Below are positions 42,350 through 53,238 of a DNA stretch of 64,000 bases, in pieces; the first letter of the stretch is position 1; each line of letters begins with the position of its first letter. The notes under the pieces are model-generated. The model was not told the origin of the DNA. It saw nothing but the letters and a program-made list of their open reading frames with translations, and did no database searches. The stretch spans positions 1 through 64,000 of the forward strand of contig NZ_FOQC01000005.1 in assembly GCF_900113645.1 (NCBI RefSeq), written 5' to 3'. A program made the position numbers and the translations under genes. This DNA comes from Trichococcus flocculiformis. Lineage in GTDB: Bacteria > Bacillota > Bacilli > Lactobacillales > Aerococcaceae.

Positions 42350-42961
42350 TCAGTAGCATTCAATCCTCTTAAGATTCCGATTAAATTGGGGGTGCACCGG
42401 AAGTTGTGCCTTAAGTTAAAGCCCACTGTTTCAACGTTTTTAAATATCAAGTAAAAATAATCCTGAATTGTAAAAATTATGCCACAATCTTCGCAAAACA
42501 GGTTTTTTCTTCCTTGTATATGTAAGCGGCAACAAGTTTGGAGCTTCTCAAATTATTAAATGGGAAATATAAAACAAACTTTTTCTGTATGTTTTCTTGT
42601 TTCTGTTTATAAAGAGAGATTGTCAGAGTGTTGCTGCAACAAGCTTTTTTGATCCATTTCTCATCATTATCTAACTTTTTACTCATTTTTTAGGAGTCAG
42701 TCGAAGTCTACAAAGTGATATTTATAGCTTACATTAGTATAGCGTTTACAATGTTGTGTTTGTATAAAAAATCGATTAAGGCTGATAGATTATTACTGTT
42801 TATAAAACACGTTGAGTTTCAATATATTTATTATGAATTATGGCAAAATCATCTTAAACATGGTATTATGGATATATATTAATGAAAGGGCCTAGCATGA
42901 TTAAATAAATCATTATTGGATCGTTTTGTTACAGCAATATAATTGTAAGGGAAGTGTCTGG
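42350..42961. other. AT-rich region upstream of the glycogen operon
   Basis: No gene is convincingly supported; a leftward 69-codon frame (42477-42686) has no SD. The region should hold the glg promoter. TTGTAAACGCTATAC on the - strand near 42738-42751 matches the first half of a CcpA cre site but not its end, so catabolite control is only a possibility. Confidence 0.4.
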
Positions 42962-44872
42962 ATGAGTGCAAAAATGAACATACTTAAAGAGTTGGAAAAA
43001 GAGATGTATTTGTTCAACATCGGGGAACATCTTGAAAGTTACCGCTTTTTAGGAAGTAAACAACGGACCGAAAATGGGATTGAAGGATGGCGTTTCACAG
43101 TCTGGGCACCCCATGCAAAAACTGTTTCCTTGGTCGGGGATTTTACTGAATGGAAACCCGTAGAAATGCAAAAAATCGGCAAGACCGGAGGGTGGTCGCA
43201 TTTTACGGGGGCTGCTGCGCAAGGAGACTGTTACAAATATTATATCGAAGACAAAAACGGCAAGAAAAAATATAAAATCGATCCTTATTCTTTCGCGTAT
43301 GAAGTTCCTCCAAAAGACGCGTCAGTTGTGTTTGACATGCCTGAGAAAAAATGGAAAGACGGCAGATGGGCGGCAAACAAAAAAAGAAAGTCCATTTATC
43401 AAAAACCGCTTAACATTTATGAAGTGCATTTCAGTTCATGGAAAAAGCATGATGATGGCAGCTGGTATTCCTTTAAAGATCTTACTGAAACGTTGATTCC
43501 ATATGTGAAGGAAATGGGCTACACGCACATCGAATTCATGCCTTTGATGGAACATCCGTTGGAAGCTTCTTGGGGCTATCAAATCACCGGGTACTTCGCG
43601 GTGGCTGCGCGTTACGGGAATTTGCTTGAGCTGAGGGATTTTGTGGAAGAAGCGCATAAAGAAGGAATCGGCGTCATCATGGATTGGGTTCCCGGCCATT
43701 TCTGCAAAAATGATTATGCGTTGTCCTATTTTGATGGTACACCGACTTTTGAATATGCCGATCCGAATCGCGCCATCAACAACCGTTGGGGGACATTGAA
43801 TTTTGACTTGGGAAAAGCACAAGTGCACAGCTTCTTGATTTCGAACGCCATTTTCTGGCTGCAAGAGTTCCATTTTGATGGAATCCGTGTCGATGCCGTT
43901 TCGAATATGCTTTATCTTGACTATGATGAAGGTCCATGGACACCGAATGAAGATGGCAGCAATCACAATCGCCAAGGAATCGAATTCCTCAAGAAGATGA
44001 ACACAAAAGTATTCGAACGCCAGCCGGACACATACATGATCGCGGAAGAGAGTACTGCTTGGGCCAACGTCACGAAACCAATCGAGGCAGGTGGGCTTGG
44101 GTTCAACTATAAATGGAATATGGGGTGGATGAATGATACCTTGCGCTTCTTCGAAATGGATCCTTTGTTCCGAAAAGACAATTTCAACCTGATCACCTTT
44201 TCGTTTATGTATGCTTTCAATGAGAACTTTATACTGCCTATTTCTCATGATGAAGTGGTCCACGGGAAACAATCCCTTTTGGCCAAAATGCCGGGAGACC
44301 GCTATAAGCAATTTGCGGGCTTACGGACGCTGCAAGCCTATATGATGGCTCACCCAGGCAAAAAATTGAACTTCATGGGGAATGAAATCGGTCAATTCCT
44401 GGAATGGCGCTTCTATGATCAAATCGAATGGGGTGTCCTGAACAACGAGTTCAATCCGGAGTTCCAGCATTACATCAAAACCTTGAACCATCTTTACAAA
44501 GATACGAAAGCTTTGCATGAAGTCGATGATGCAAATACGGGTCTGGAGCTTCTTGACGCGGACAATAACCAGGAGTCAGTCCTTTCTTTCATAAGAACTG
44601 GTGATAAACCGCGCGATTTTCTGATTGTCGTGTGCAACTTCACGCCTGTCGAGCGACGTAAATTCCAGGTAGGCGTACCGTACGAAGGCCACTACGAAGT
44701 ATTATTGAATACTGAAATGCAGGAATTCGGCGGTACATGGACAAAAAATATTCCGGAAATGATCACCAGCCTGGACGGCATGAACCGTCAGCCTTTCTCG
44801 ATCGAATTCACATTACCCGCATTAGGAGTTTTGTTCATCAAACCAAAACGCGTTTTTGGTGTTAATAAATAG
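42962..44872 (+). CDS. glgB: 1,4-alpha-glucan branching enzyme
   Basis: The 636-residue GH13 enzyme has an N-terminal CBM48 domain, the barrel with nucleophile Asp311 (GIRVDAV), acid/base Glu362 (IAEEST) and Asp430 (ISHDE), and a C-terminal beta domain. It introduces alpha-1,6 branches into glycogen. ATG 42962 has SD AAGGGAAG; an upstream start without SD is rejected. First gene of the glg operon. Confidence 0.97.
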   Translation: MSAKMNILKELEKEMYLFNIGEHLESYRFLGSKQRTENGIEGWRFTVWAPHAKTVSLVGDFTEWKPVEMQKIGKTGGWSHFTGAAAQGDCYKYYIEDKNGKKKYKIDPYSFAYEVPPKDASVVFDMPEKKWKDGRWAANKKRKSIYQKPLNIYEVHFSSWKKHDDGSWYSFKDLTETLIPYVKEMGYTHIEFMPLMEHPLEASWGYQITGYFAVAARYGNLLELRDFVEEAHKEGIGVIMDWVPGHFCKNDYALSYFDGTPTFEYADPNRAINNRWGTLNFDLGKAQVHSFLISNAIFWLQEFHFDGIRVDAVSNMLYLDYDEGPWTPNEDGSNHNRQGIEFLKKMNTKVFERQPDTYMIAEESTAWANVTKPIEAGGLGFNYKWNMGWMNDTLRFFEMDPLFRKDNFNLITFSFMYAFNENFILPISHDEVVHGKQSLLAKMPGDRYKQFAGLRTLQAYMMAHPGKKLNFMGNEIGQFLEWRFYDQIEWGVLNNEFNPEFQHYIKTLNHLYKDTKALHEVDDANTGLELLDADNNQESVLSFIRTGDKPRDFLIVVCNFTPVERRKFQVGVPYEGHYEVLLNTEMQEFGGTWTKNIPEMITSLDGMNRQPFSIEFTLPALGVLFIKPKRVFGVNK

Positions 44873-44930
44873 ATAAACAGATAGATACGATGAGAAGGAG
44901 GGGAAAGGAAGAGGCATTCTTCCTGATACT

Positions 44931-46079
44931 ATGAAAAATCAAATGGTAGCAATGATATTAGCCGGAGGGCAAGGAACTCGGCTTGGGAAATTGACGCGCG
45001 AAACAGCCAAACCGGCCGTTCCGTTCGGAGGAAAATACCGAATTATCGATTTTGCTTTAAGTAACTGCGCGAACTCAGGCATCAATAAAGTCGGGGTAGT
45101 GACACAGTATCAACCTTTGGAATTGAATGAGCACATCGGCAACGGTGAATCATGGGGACTGAATGGCGGTAATGGGGGTGCTACGATTCTGCAGCCGTAT
45201 TCGAGTGCTGATGGCGAAAAGTGGTTCAAGGGAACTGCGCATGCCATTTATCAAAATATCGCCTATATCGACAGATACAATCCGGAATATGTCCTGGTAT
45301 TGTCCGGTGACCATATCTACAAGATGGACTACTCGCATATGCTGGATTTCCATAAAGCGAACCATGCCAGCTTGACTGTCGGCGTCATCCCTGTTCCGAT
45401 GGAAGAAGCACCCCGCTTCGGGATCATGAATACGGATCAGACGAACCGCATCATCGAATTCGATGAGAAGCCAAAAGAGCCGAAAAGCAATTTGGCATCG
45501 ATGGGTATCTACATCTTCAACTGGCAAGTGCTCCGTAAATATTTGGTGGAGGATCAAGCGAAACAGCGTGAGATGGAAGATTTCGGCAAGAACGTCATTC
45601 CGGCCTACCTTGAGAACGGCGAAAACTGCTTTGCGTACGCTTTCGACGGCTACTGGAAAGACGTCGGTACAATCGAAAGCCTTTGGGAAGCAAACATGGA
45701 ATTTTTGGATCCTAACCATATCCTGAACATCAGGGATGAAGAGTGGCGCATCTATTCAAAAAATCCGGTATCCCCTCCACAATTCTTGACGGAGACATCC
45801 AATGTGACGGATTCCATGATAGTGGATGGTTGTTATGTAGCAGGTGAAATCACCCATTCGATCCTTTCCCAAAATGTTCGGGTCGGCAACGGATCTGTCG
45901 TGCGTGATAGTTTGATCATGGCCAATGTAACGATTGGGGAGAATGTCACAATCGAGCATGCCATCATCGGTGAAAATGCAAAAATTGCTGACAATGCCAA
46001 TGTCATCGGCAAAAACGGTGAAATCGAAGTTGTCGGATATGCTGAAGTTATAGGAGGACTGAAAGATGAAGATGAATAG
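44931..46079 (+). CDS. glgC: Glucose-1-phosphate adenylyltransferase, catalytic subunit
   Basis: The 382-residue protein has the nucleotidyl-transferase motif [12 protein letters not shown], the substrate motif GTAHAIYQN and a C-terminal left-handed beta-helix. It makes ADP-glucose from ATP and glucose 1-phosphate. It overlaps glgD, its regulatory partner, by 14 bases. Confidence 0.97.
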   Translation: MKNQMVAMILAGGQGTRLGKLTRETAKPAVPFGGKYRIIDFALSNCANSGINKVGVVTQYQPLELNEHIGNGESWGLNGGNGGATILQPYSSADGEKWFKGTAHAIYQNIAYIDRYNPEYVLVLSGDHIYKMDYSHMLDFHKANHASLTVGVIPVPMEEAPRFGIMNTDQTNRIIEFDEKPKEPKSNLASMGIYIFNWQVLRKYLVEDQAKQREMEDFGKNVIPAYLENGENCFAYAFDGYWKDVGTIESLWEANMEFLDPNHILNIRDEEWRIYSKNPVSPPQFLTETSNVTDSMIVDGCYVAGEITHSILSQNVRVGNGSVVRDSLIMANVTIGENVTIEHAIIGENAKIADNANVIGKNGEIEVVGYAEVIGGLKDEDE

Positions 46080-47211
46080 TATCTGTGCCATATTAAACCT
46101 GACCGAGGACGAAAAAGCGTTGAAACCTTTGACGCAGGCCCGCCCGATTGCTTCACTACCGTTCGCTAGCCGTTACCGATTGATCGACTTCAATCTTTCA
46201 AGCATCAGCCATGCTGAAATCAACTCAGTGGGTATTTTCATCGCGGGCAGTGGCCGTTCAATCTATGACCATATCCGCAGTGGATCTGTATGGAACCTGG
46301 AATCCGGCTTGACAGGCGGAATCTTCACTTATTCCCAACAATTGCTTAAAGAGATCCAAGAGCACAATGGCGACGATATGGATTACTATATGAACCATAA
46401 AGAATTCATCGCACGTTCAAAAGGCGAATACGTCATCGTGATGGGCAGCAAGATCTTGGCGAATGTCGACATCAAAGCCATCATGCAGCATCATCTGGCA
46501 AAGGATGGCGCTCTAACGGTAGTCTACAAGACCGTTCCTAGATCCTTCCTTGAAAACAGACCGGATGAAAAAGTTTTGAAGATCGATCGCGATGAATATT
46601 TGGTGCGCTTGACGGATGCCAAAGATGCACCTGAGGATCTCGAACGTCTGGCAATATCAATGAACATGTACTTCATGAGAGCGGACAAAATGCTCGAATT
46701 GATCCAACGTGCCGAAGCGGAGGATGTGCAACTGGATTCGGGCAAACTGATCGAACATTACATGCCTGAATACCAAATCAATACTTACGAATACACAGGC
46801 TATATGGCCAATATCGATTCTATCCCTGCCTACTTCAATGCGAATATGGAAATGCTGGAAAAGAACAAATTCTCATCTTTGTTCCACGGAAGCCAAAACG
46901 TCATCACTAAAGTGAAAAACGGGGCACCGACTTATTATTCTAAAGAGGCCCATGTAAAAAATGCCCAATTTGCAACAGGCTGTTTTGTTGAAGGGACTGT
47001 CGAGGATTCCTTGATTTTCCGCAAAGTCAACATCGCGAAGGGTGCCGAAGTCCGCAAATCAATCATCATGCAGGGTGCAGAAATCGGTGAGGGCGCAATT
47101 CTTGAATATTGTATCCTGGACAAGAATGTGACCATCGGGCCCGGCGTGACTTTGAAAGGCACGAAAGATAATATTGTAGTGATCGAAAAAAATAAAACAC
47201 TCACAGTTTAG
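46066..47211 (+). CDS. glgD: Glucose-1-phosphate adenylyltransferase, GlgD regulatory subunit
   Basis: The 381-residue paralogue of GlgC lacks the GGxGTRL loop: its start reads [15 protein letters not shown]. In Bacillus GlgD is non-catalytic or weak and boosts GlgC in a heterotetramer. SD GGAGG lies within the glgC end. Confidence 0.95.
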   Translation: MKMNSICAILNLTEDEKALKPLTQARPIASLPFASRYRLIDFNLSSISHAEINSVGIFIAGSGRSIYDHIRSGSVWNLESGLTGGIFTYSQQLLKEIQEHNGDDMDYYMNHKEFIARSKGEYVIVMGSKILANVDIKAIMQHHLAKDGALTVVYKTVPRSFLENRPDEKVLKIDRDEYLVRLTDAKDAPEDLERLAISMNMYFMRADKMLELIQRAEAEDVQLDSGKLIEHYMPEYQINTYEYTGYMANIDSIPAYFNANMEMLEKNKFSSLFHGSQNVITKVKNGAPTYYSKEAHVKNAQFATGCFVEGTVEDSLIFRKVNIAKGAEVRKSIIMQGAEIGEGAILEYCILDKNVTIGPGVTLKGTKDNIVVIEKNKTLTV

Positions 47212-47228
47212 AAAGAAGGATGCGCACG

Positions 47229-48668
47229 ATGAAAATATTATTTGCCGCAAGTGAGGCTGCTCCTTTCTTCAAAACAGGCGGGCTCGGCGATGTCGCGTAC
47301 GCACTGCCGAAGGAGTTAGTCAAACAAGGCGTGGATATCAGGGTGGTGCTTCCGTACTATTCGACGATGCCTGCAAAATACAAAGCAGATATCAAGGAAT
47401 TGCTGCATTTCCGTGTGCAAGTCGGTTGGAAAAGCATGTATTGCGGCGTGAAAACTTTGGAATTAGATGGCGTAACCTATTATTTCATCGATAATCAAGC
47501 CTATTTCGATCGTCCGTCCTTGTACGGCCAAATGGATGATGCCGAAAGGTTCGGCTTCTTCTCGCTGGCGATCTGCGAAATGATGGAAAAAATTGATTTC
47601 ATCCCGGATGTCGTCCATGTGAATGATTGGCATACCGCCATGGTTCCTGCCCTGCTAGTGGACAAATATCATTGGATCGAAGCGTATCAAGGCATCCGCA
47701 AAGTCATCACGATCCACAACATCCGTTTCCAGGGTGTCTATGATCCGTCCGTTCTTAACAGCATTTTCGGGACCGGCATGAACATCTACCATGAAGCCGG
47801 TGTGAAATATTATGACAGCGTCAATTTCATGAAAGGTGGCATCAACTTCTCTGACGTTGTCACAACTGTCAGCCCATCCTATGCCAATGAAATCCAGACA
47901 CAGGAATTCGGTGAAGGCTTGGAGGGGACTTTGGAGTACAACAGCTGGAAAATCAGAGGGATCATCAACGGAATCGATTACGATGTCAATGATCCGGAGA
48001 CCGATCCGAAACTTGAATACCATTTCACAGCCGATGATTTGACCGGTAAGGCAAAAAATAAAGCAGCCCTGCAGGAACGTTTGGGTCTGGAAGTGAATCC
48101 GGATATTCCATTAATCACGAGTGTAGGACGCTTGACTGACCAAAAAGGCTATCAGCTTGTGCAGGAAAAAACCGAGGAACTGTTGAATGCGCGCGATGTG
48201 CAGATTGCCATTCTCGGGACCGGCGAAGAGCAATACGAGAACTCGTTCCGTTATTTTGCCGCAAAATATCCTGACCGCTTCGCGGCGGTCATCGATTTTG
48301 ACATCTCCTTGGCGCAGCAGATGTACGCAGGAGCAGATCTGTTCCTGATGCCTTCCGCTTTCGAACCATGCGGGTTATCGCAGATGATTTCGTTGCGCTA
48401 CGGAACTTTGCCGATCGTACATGAAACGGGCGGTTTGAAAGACACGGTGATCCCTTACAATTCCTACACAGGAGAAGGAACCGGATTCACCTTCATTGAT
48501 TTCAGCGGGTATGCACTGCTGGGAACCATCTACCGAGCGCTGGACGTATATGAAAATCAGCCGAAAGCCTGGGCAAAAATGGTGCGCGAAGCGATGAGCC
48601 AGGATTTCAGCTGGAAAGAACCGGCCAAAGATTATCTGGATGTTTATCAGTCATTAGTAAACGAATAA
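47229..48668 (+). CDS. glgA: Glycogen synthase (ADP-glucose)
   Basis: The 479-residue GT5 enzyme has the ADP-glucose motif KTGGLGD (residues 15-21), HVNDWHT and the C-terminal PSAFEPCGLSQM acceptor/nucleotide region. It extends glycogen from ADP-glucose. ATG 47229 is nine bases after SD GAAGGA. Confidence 0.97.
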   Translation: MKILFAASEAAPFFKTGGLGDVAYALPKELVKQGVDIRVVLPYYSTMPAKYKADIKELLHFRVQVGWKSMYCGVKTLELDGVTYYFIDNQAYFDRPSLYGQMDDAERFGFFSLAICEMMEKIDFIPDVVHVNDWHTAMVPALLVDKYHWIEAYQGIRKVITIHNIRFQGVYDPSVLNSIFGTGMNIYHEAGVKYYDSVNFMKGGINFSDVVTTVSPSYANEIQTQEFGEGLEGTLEYNSWKIRGIINGIDYDVNDPETDPKLEYHFTADDLTGKAKNKAALQERLGLEVNPDIPLITSVGRLTDQKGYQLVQEKTEELLNARDVQIAILGTGEEQYENSFRYFAAKYPDRFAAVIDFDISLAQQMYAGADLFLMPSAFEPCGLSQMISLRYGTLPIVHETGGLKDTVIPYNSYTGEGTGFTFIDFSGYALLGTIYRALDVYENQPKAWAKMVREAMSQDFSWKEPAKDYLDVYQSLVNE

Positions 48669-48686
48669 GAGGAGTTGCAAACGTAA

Positions 48687-51083
48687 ATGGCATTTGATGT
48701 TCAAGAATTCAAGAAAGAATTCCAGAAGAAATTCGAGGAATTATTCGCTTACGGTTATGAGTCGGGTTCGAAAACGGAGCAGTACATCGCTCTGGGGGAT
48801 TTGGTGCGGGGCCTCTACTCTGACGACTGGATTCAAACCGTGACGGATTACAACAAGAAAAAAGAAAAACAAGTCTTTTACTTTTCCATGGAATTCCTTC
48901 CTGGAAGAATGCTGAAAAGCAATCTCCTGAACATGGGGATAATGGACTGCGTCAAACAAGGCTTGGAAGAGCTTGGGTTGGATTTGGATGAGGTGGCGCG
49001 CGCTGAAGTCGATCCGGCTTTAGGGAACGGCGGCCTCGGAAGATTGGCTTCCTGCTTCATGGATTCGATCGCATCGACCGGACTTGCCGGCAACGGGAAC
49101 GGTATCCGCTACCGGTATGGACTTTTCAAGCAAAAATTCATAAACGGTTACCAAATCGAATTGCCGGAAAACTGGCTGCGCAATCGGAACGTATGGGAAG
49201 TACGGAAAGAGAACAAAGCCGTCATCGTCCGTTTCGGCGGAGATGTCAGTTTTACGCAGGATGGGGACGGCAAGTTGCGTGTGCATCACGAAAACACCAG
49301 GGATATCCTGGCGGTTCCTTACGATACTGCTCAAATAGGCTACAACAACGGAATCATCAACAATCTGCGCCTTTGGTCAGCGGAAATTCCATACGGCGAT
49401 GAGGCACATTTTTCTACAGAAGAACAGCGCGAGGAAGTCAAACGCATCACTGAGGTACTGTATCCGGACGATTCCAATTATGAGGGCCGACTTTTGCGCG
49501 TCCAACAGGAATACTTCTTCTCTTCTGCCGGCGTCCAAAGCATTGTCCGCTATTTCAAACAATTAAAGCTGGACTGGAGCCTTTTCCCGGATAAAATCGC
49601 CATCCATATCAATGACACGCATCCGACTTTAGCGATCCCTGAATTGATGCGGATCCTGTTGGATGAGGAAGAGTTGACTTGGGATCAGGCGTGGGAAATC
49701 ACGAAGAAAACTGTCAGTTATACCAACCACACGATCCTCCAGGAAGCCATGGAGCGTTGGCCGGAAACGATGATTTCAGATCTGTTGCCGCGTATCTATC
49801 AGATTATCCAGGAAATCAACCGCCGTCATATCGACAAAAAGATGCCATTGTACGGTGAAGAATTAACCCAGCGCACCGCCATCATCGCAAATGGCCAGAT
49901 CAAGATGGCCAATCTCGCCATCATCGGCAGCCATAGCGTAAACGGCGTCGCCAAACTGCATACGGATATACTCATGGCGGACACGCTGCATGACTTCTAC
50001 GTGATGTATCCGCAAAAATTCAACAACAAAACGAATGGGATCACGCAAAGGCGTTGGGTTCAGATCGCAAATGAAAACCTGACCGAAATGCTTGATGAGA
50101 CGATCGGTACGGAATGGAAGAGCGATCCGGAAGAAATCAAAGTTTTGAAGGCCCACCGTGATAACAAAATTGTTCTGGACAAACTGGAGCAAGTCAAACT
50201 GGCAAACAAAAAACGTTTCGCGGATTATGTGCTGAAAGAGATGCATATCGAAATCGACCCGAATGCTTTGTTCGACGTGCAGATCAAACGATTGCATGCT
50301 TATAAGCGCCAATTACTGAATGTGCTGCATATACTGGACAGATATCTGCAACTGAAGGATGATCCGAAGGCAAATCTGCAGAAGCGCGTCTTCATTTTCG
50401 GTGCTAAAGCTGCCCCAAGTTATTACTACGCAAAACAAATCATCAAACTGATCAACGCGATTGCGGATCTTGTCAACAACGACCCTGCCATCAATGACAA
50501 GATCAAGATCGTTTTCGTCGAGAACTACGGGGTATCCTTGGCGGAATTGATCATTCCGGCTGCTGATATCAGTGAACAGATTTCTCTTGCCGGCAAGGAA
50601 GCTTCAGGTACAAGCAATATGAAACTGATGTCGAACGGTGCTGTAACGATGGCTACTTTGGACGGGGCCAACGTCGAAATCCGGGACAATGTTGGTGATG
50701 AAAATATCTTCATCTTTGGCCTGAAGAGCGATGAGGTGCAAGAGTATTACCGCAATGGCGTATACAATTCAAGGGAAATCTATGAAAAGAATCCGCGTCT
50801 GAAACGGATCCTGAATCTGCTCATTGACGGGTCGATTCCTGGCGTTGAAACGGAAGGTCGCGACATCTTCGATTCGCTGGTCATGTACAATGATGAGTAT
50901 TTCCTTTTGAAGGACTTCGATGGTTACCTACAAGCGCAATATGAGGCGGATGTGGCCTTTTCCGACAGAGACAGATGGAACAGGATGGCATTGATGAATA
51001 TCGCAAGCTCAGGGCCGTTTTCATCGGATTACACGATTCTGCGTTACGCAGACGAAATCTGGAAGATCAAACCGCAGTCCTGA
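48687..51083 (+). CDS. glgP: Glycogen phosphorylase
   Basis: The 798-residue GT35 enzyme has the catalytic EASGTSNMKLMSNGA segment with the PLP-binding Lys, ALGNGGLGRLASCF, and TNGITQRRW. It releases glucose 1-phosphate from glycogen. Last gene of the operon glgBCDAP, so synthesis and breakdown enzymes are produced together and must be controlled at enzyme level. Confidence 0.97.
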   Translation: MAFDVQEFKKEFQKKFEELFAYGYESGSKTEQYIALGDLVRGLYSDDWIQTVTDYNKKKEKQVFYFSMEFLPGRMLKSNLLNMGIMDCVKQGLEELGLDLDEVARAEVDPALGNGGLGRLASCFMDSIASTGLAGNGNGIRYRYGLFKQKFINGYQIELPENWLRNRNVWEVRKENKAVIVRFGGDVSFTQDGDGKLRVHHENTRDILAVPYDTAQIGYNNGIINNLRLWSAEIPYGDEAHFSTEEQREEVKRITEVLYPDDSNYEGRLLRVQQEYFFSSAGVQSIVRYFKQLKLDWSLFPDKIAIHINDTHPTLAIPELMRILLDEEELTWDQAWEITKKTVSYTNHTILQEAMERWPETMISDLLPRIYQIIQEINRRHIDKKMPLYGEELTQRTAIIANGQIKMANLAIIGSHSVNGVAKLHTDILMADTLHDFYVMYPQKFNNKTNGITQRRWVQIANENLTEMLDETIGTEWKSDPEEIKVLKAHRDNKIVLDKLEQVKLANKKRFADYVLKEMHIEIDPNALFDVQIKRLHAYKRQLLNVLHILDRYLQLKDDPKANLQKRVFIFGAKAAPSYYYAKQIIKLINAIADLVNNDPAINDKIKIVFVENYGVSLAELIIPAADISEQISLAGKEASGTSNMKLMSNGAVTMATLDGANVEIRDNVGDENIFIFGLKSDEVQEYYRNGVYNSREIYEKNPRLKRILNLLIDGSIPGVETEGRDIFDSLVMYNDEYFLLKDFDGYLQAQYEADVAFSDRDRWNRMALMNIASSGPFSSDYTILRYADEIWKIKPQS

Positions 51084-51098
51084 TCAAACATTAACTAA

Positions 51099-51138
51099 AA
51101 GCAAGGGCTGCCCCGAAAAATGGGGTAGCCCTTGCTTG
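51099..51138 (+). terminator. Probable terminator of the glg operon
   Basis: AAGCAAGGGCT-CCCC pairs with GGGG-AGCCCTTGCTT; the T tract after it is weak (GTGGTTT). Confidence 0.65.
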
Positions 51139-51160
51139 TGGTTTAGCGGTGTAATTCCCG

Positions 51161-51186
51161 ACAAAAAAAGCCCTGATCAGGGGCGT
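51161..51186 (-). terminator. Terminator of the leftward DUF4828 gene
   Basis: On the - strand GCCC-CTGATCA-GGGC is followed by seven T. Confidence 0.7.
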
Positions 51187-51206
51187 GGTGTTGCGTCAAC
51201 GATTCG

Positions 51207-51569
51207 TTATTTATCTATTTCACGTTTGAAGTAGAATTCTTGTTCTTCCGCCTCATCATAGATGGTTAGTGTAGGGGATGTGTCTTTTTTAAGAATCAAA
51301 TAATAGCCGAAATGGTCGCGGAAGACCAATTCATTGGGCTTGGCTTCTTCGAGAGTCGCCTTTAATTTTTTGTTGTTCAGGAGAATTTCCAGATTATCAG
51401 TAATTTCAACCTTCAAGGACTGTGCGTCGTTTTTCCAGGTGCCGATGTAAGGGGTATACGTTGTTGATGGGCTTTTAGCGGCATTGCGATTTGACTTGAA
51501 CAAAGCAGAGCTGATGCTTGCGATTACGGACAATCCGACGACGATCCTCCAAGGATTATTTTTTTTCAC
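51207..51569 (-). CDS. DUF4828 family protein
   Basis: The 120-residue protein has an N-terminal hydrophobic segment (IVVGLSVIASISSALF), probably an anchor or signal, and a beta-rich C-terminal domain (YIGTWKNDAQSLKVEI, then FYFKRE). This resembles DUF4828 of lactic bacteria; role unknown. Start GTG 51569 with SD GGGAGG ten bases upstream. Confidence 0.75.
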   Translation of the reverse strand: MKKNNPWRIVVGLSVIASISSALFKSNRNAAKSPSTTYTPYIGTWKNDAQSLKVEITDNLEILLNNKKLKATLEEAKPNELVFRDHFGYYLILKKDTSPTLTIYDEAEEQEFYFKREIDK

Positions 51570-51694
51570 TGATTTGAAACCTCCCACATTAAGTTAACTC
51601 ATAGTATATTCCTTTTTTTGCAAATGGCCATAGTATTAACAATACAAATATGTTACAAATGATGTAAAGTTTGAAAAGGTAATTGCCATAGGCG

Positions 51695-51703
51695 TGATAT
51701 GAT
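51695..51703 (+). promoter_or_regulatory. Extended -10 promoter of lysC
   Basis: TG-A-TATGAT (51695-51703) is an extended -10; TTGAAA lies 21 bases further up, too far for a standard -35. I see no lysine riboswitch in the 80-base leader. Confidence 0.5.
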
Positions 51704-51781
51704 GCTATTCTAAAGCATAAATGAAAATACAATTACAAAATTAAAAATTCATTAAAGAAATCAAGCGAGGAAGTGTTCGGT

Positions 51782-53140
51782 TTGAAGGTTATTAAATTTG
51801 GCGGGAGTTCCCTTGCGAATGGGACTCAATTGAAAAAAGTATTGCAGATTGTAAAAGATGATGCAGACAGGAGAATCGTGGTCGTTTCAGCACCAGGGAA
51901 GCGCAATGACTCGGACGAAAAAGTTACGGATCTGTTGATCAAGCTGGCTGATGAGGTGAAAAACAAAGAAGATCACAAAAAAACACTAAAGACGATCCTG
52001 AAAAGATATCAAGATATCGTCGAAGAATTGGAGATCGATCCGAGTGTCATGGAAATCATTTCCCAAAACTATGAAGAATTGATCCAGGCGAAGTTTTACA
52101 ACGAGCTGTATGCGTTGGATGCTTACAAAGCAAGCGGTGAAAACAACAGTGCCATTCTTGTGGCTGCATTTTTCAACAAAGAAGGCATTCCGGCCAAATA
52201 CATCAACCCGAAGGATGCCGGACTTTTGGTCACCGACAACCCAGGAAACGCACGGGTATTACCTGAGTCATACAAGAACCTTTACGCATTACGGGATTCA
52301 AAAGAAGTCATCATTTTCCCTGGATTCTTCGGTTACACGAAAGAAGGCCAACTGTTGACTTTCTCGAGAGGCGGATCGGACATCTCTGGCGCAATCGTCG
52401 CGAACGGGGTCAAAGCCAGCTTGTATGAAAACTTCACGGACGTTGATGCCATTTATGTTGCAAACCCGAAAATGGTCAAACATCCGAAAAAAATCAAACA
52501 ACTGACTTATCGTGAAATGCGTGAATTATCCTACAGCGGATTTTCCGTATTCCATGATGAAGCTTTACAACCGGCCTTCAGCGCCGGAATCCCGGTTGTT
52601 GTCAAAAATACCAATAATCCATCAGCTCCAGGCACAAGCATCACGAGAACGAAGCCTGAAAACAAGCAGATTGTTTCCGGTATTGCCAGCTCGACTGGAT
52701 TCATGAGCATCTACATCGGCAAATACCTGATGAACCGCGAAGTCGGATTCGGACGCAGAGTGCTGCAGATATTCGAAGATTTCAACTTGAACTTCGAACA
52801 CATGCCATCCGGTATCGACGATCTGTCGATTATCCTGCGCGCCAATCAGATGACGATGCAGCAGGAACAAGAGTTGCTTTACCGCTTGAAGAACGAATTG
52901 GAAGCGGACGATGTGCACGTAAAAGGCGGCATATGCCTCCTGATGATCGTCGGCGAAGGCATGGTCAATTCCGTCGGTACTGTGGCGAAAGCGTGTACCG
53001 CACTTGCTGAAGCGGACATCAATCTGGAAATGATCAACCAAGGCTCTTCAGAAGTCAGCATCATGTTCGGGATCGACGAAAAGGACGAAGCCAGAGCAGT
53101 CAAAGTGCTTTACGATGCATTTTTCCCGCAAAAAGACTGA
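51782..53140 (+). CDS. Aspartate kinase (class III, with ACT domains)
   Basis: The 452-residue enzyme has N-terminal KFGGSS, FSRGGSDISGA for aspartate binding, and a C-terminal tandem ACT region (from about residue 310) with GMVNSVGTVAKA. It phosphorylates aspartate, feeding lysine, threonine and methionine or the cell-wall diaminopimelate route. The ACT pair implies feedback control. Start TTG 51782, eight bases after SD GAGGAAG. Single gene. Confidence 0.94.
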   Translation: MKVIKFGGSSLANGTQLKKVLQIVKDDADRRIVVVSAPGKRNDSDEKVTDLLIKLADEVKNKEDHKKTLKTILKRYQDIVEELEIDPSVMEIISQNYEELIQAKFYNELYALDAYKASGENNSAILVAAFFNKEGIPAKYINPKDAGLLVTDNPGNARVLPESYKNLYALRDSKEVIIFPGFFGYTKEGQLLTFSRGGSDISGAIVANGVKASLYENFTDVDAIYVANPKMVKHPKKIKQLTYREMRELSYSGFSVFHDEALQPAFSAGIPVVVKNTNNPSAPGTSITRTKPENKQIVSGIASSTGFMSIYIGKYLMNREVGFGRRVLQIFEDFNLNFEHMPSGIDDLSIILRANQMTMQQEQELLYRLKNELEADDVHVKGGICLLMIVGEGMVNSVGTVAKACTALAEADINLEMINQGSSEVSIMFGIDEKDEARAVKVLYDAFFPQKD

Positions 53141-53189
53141 CTGCAATGAATAAGCTGTGGCTGTTCTCGTCCACGGTGCAAGCGATAGA

Positions 53190-53235
53190 AAAAGGAAAGC
53201 GTTCGGGTTTATGACTCCGAACGCTTTCCTTTTTG
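53190..53235. terminator. Bidirectional terminator between lysC and the P1B ATPase
   Basis: AAAAGGAAAGCGTTCGG pairs with CCGAACGCTTTCCTTTT; T tracts exist on both strands. Confidence 0.88.
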
Positions 53236-53238
53236 TAT

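Noticed and set aside
42477-42686. 69-codon leftward frame rich in Lys and Cys
   Set aside because: The bases before its ATG are anti-SD-like (CTCCT) and no family is recognisable; kept only as a note in the intergenic entry.
46066-47211. glgD as a degenerate duplicate of glgC
   Set aside because: Loss of the GGxGTRL loop is the normal state of GlgD; full length and coupled to glgC, so functional.
51588-51781. Lysine riboswitch before aspartate kinase
   Set aside because: The leader is too short and lacks the conserved L-box elements.
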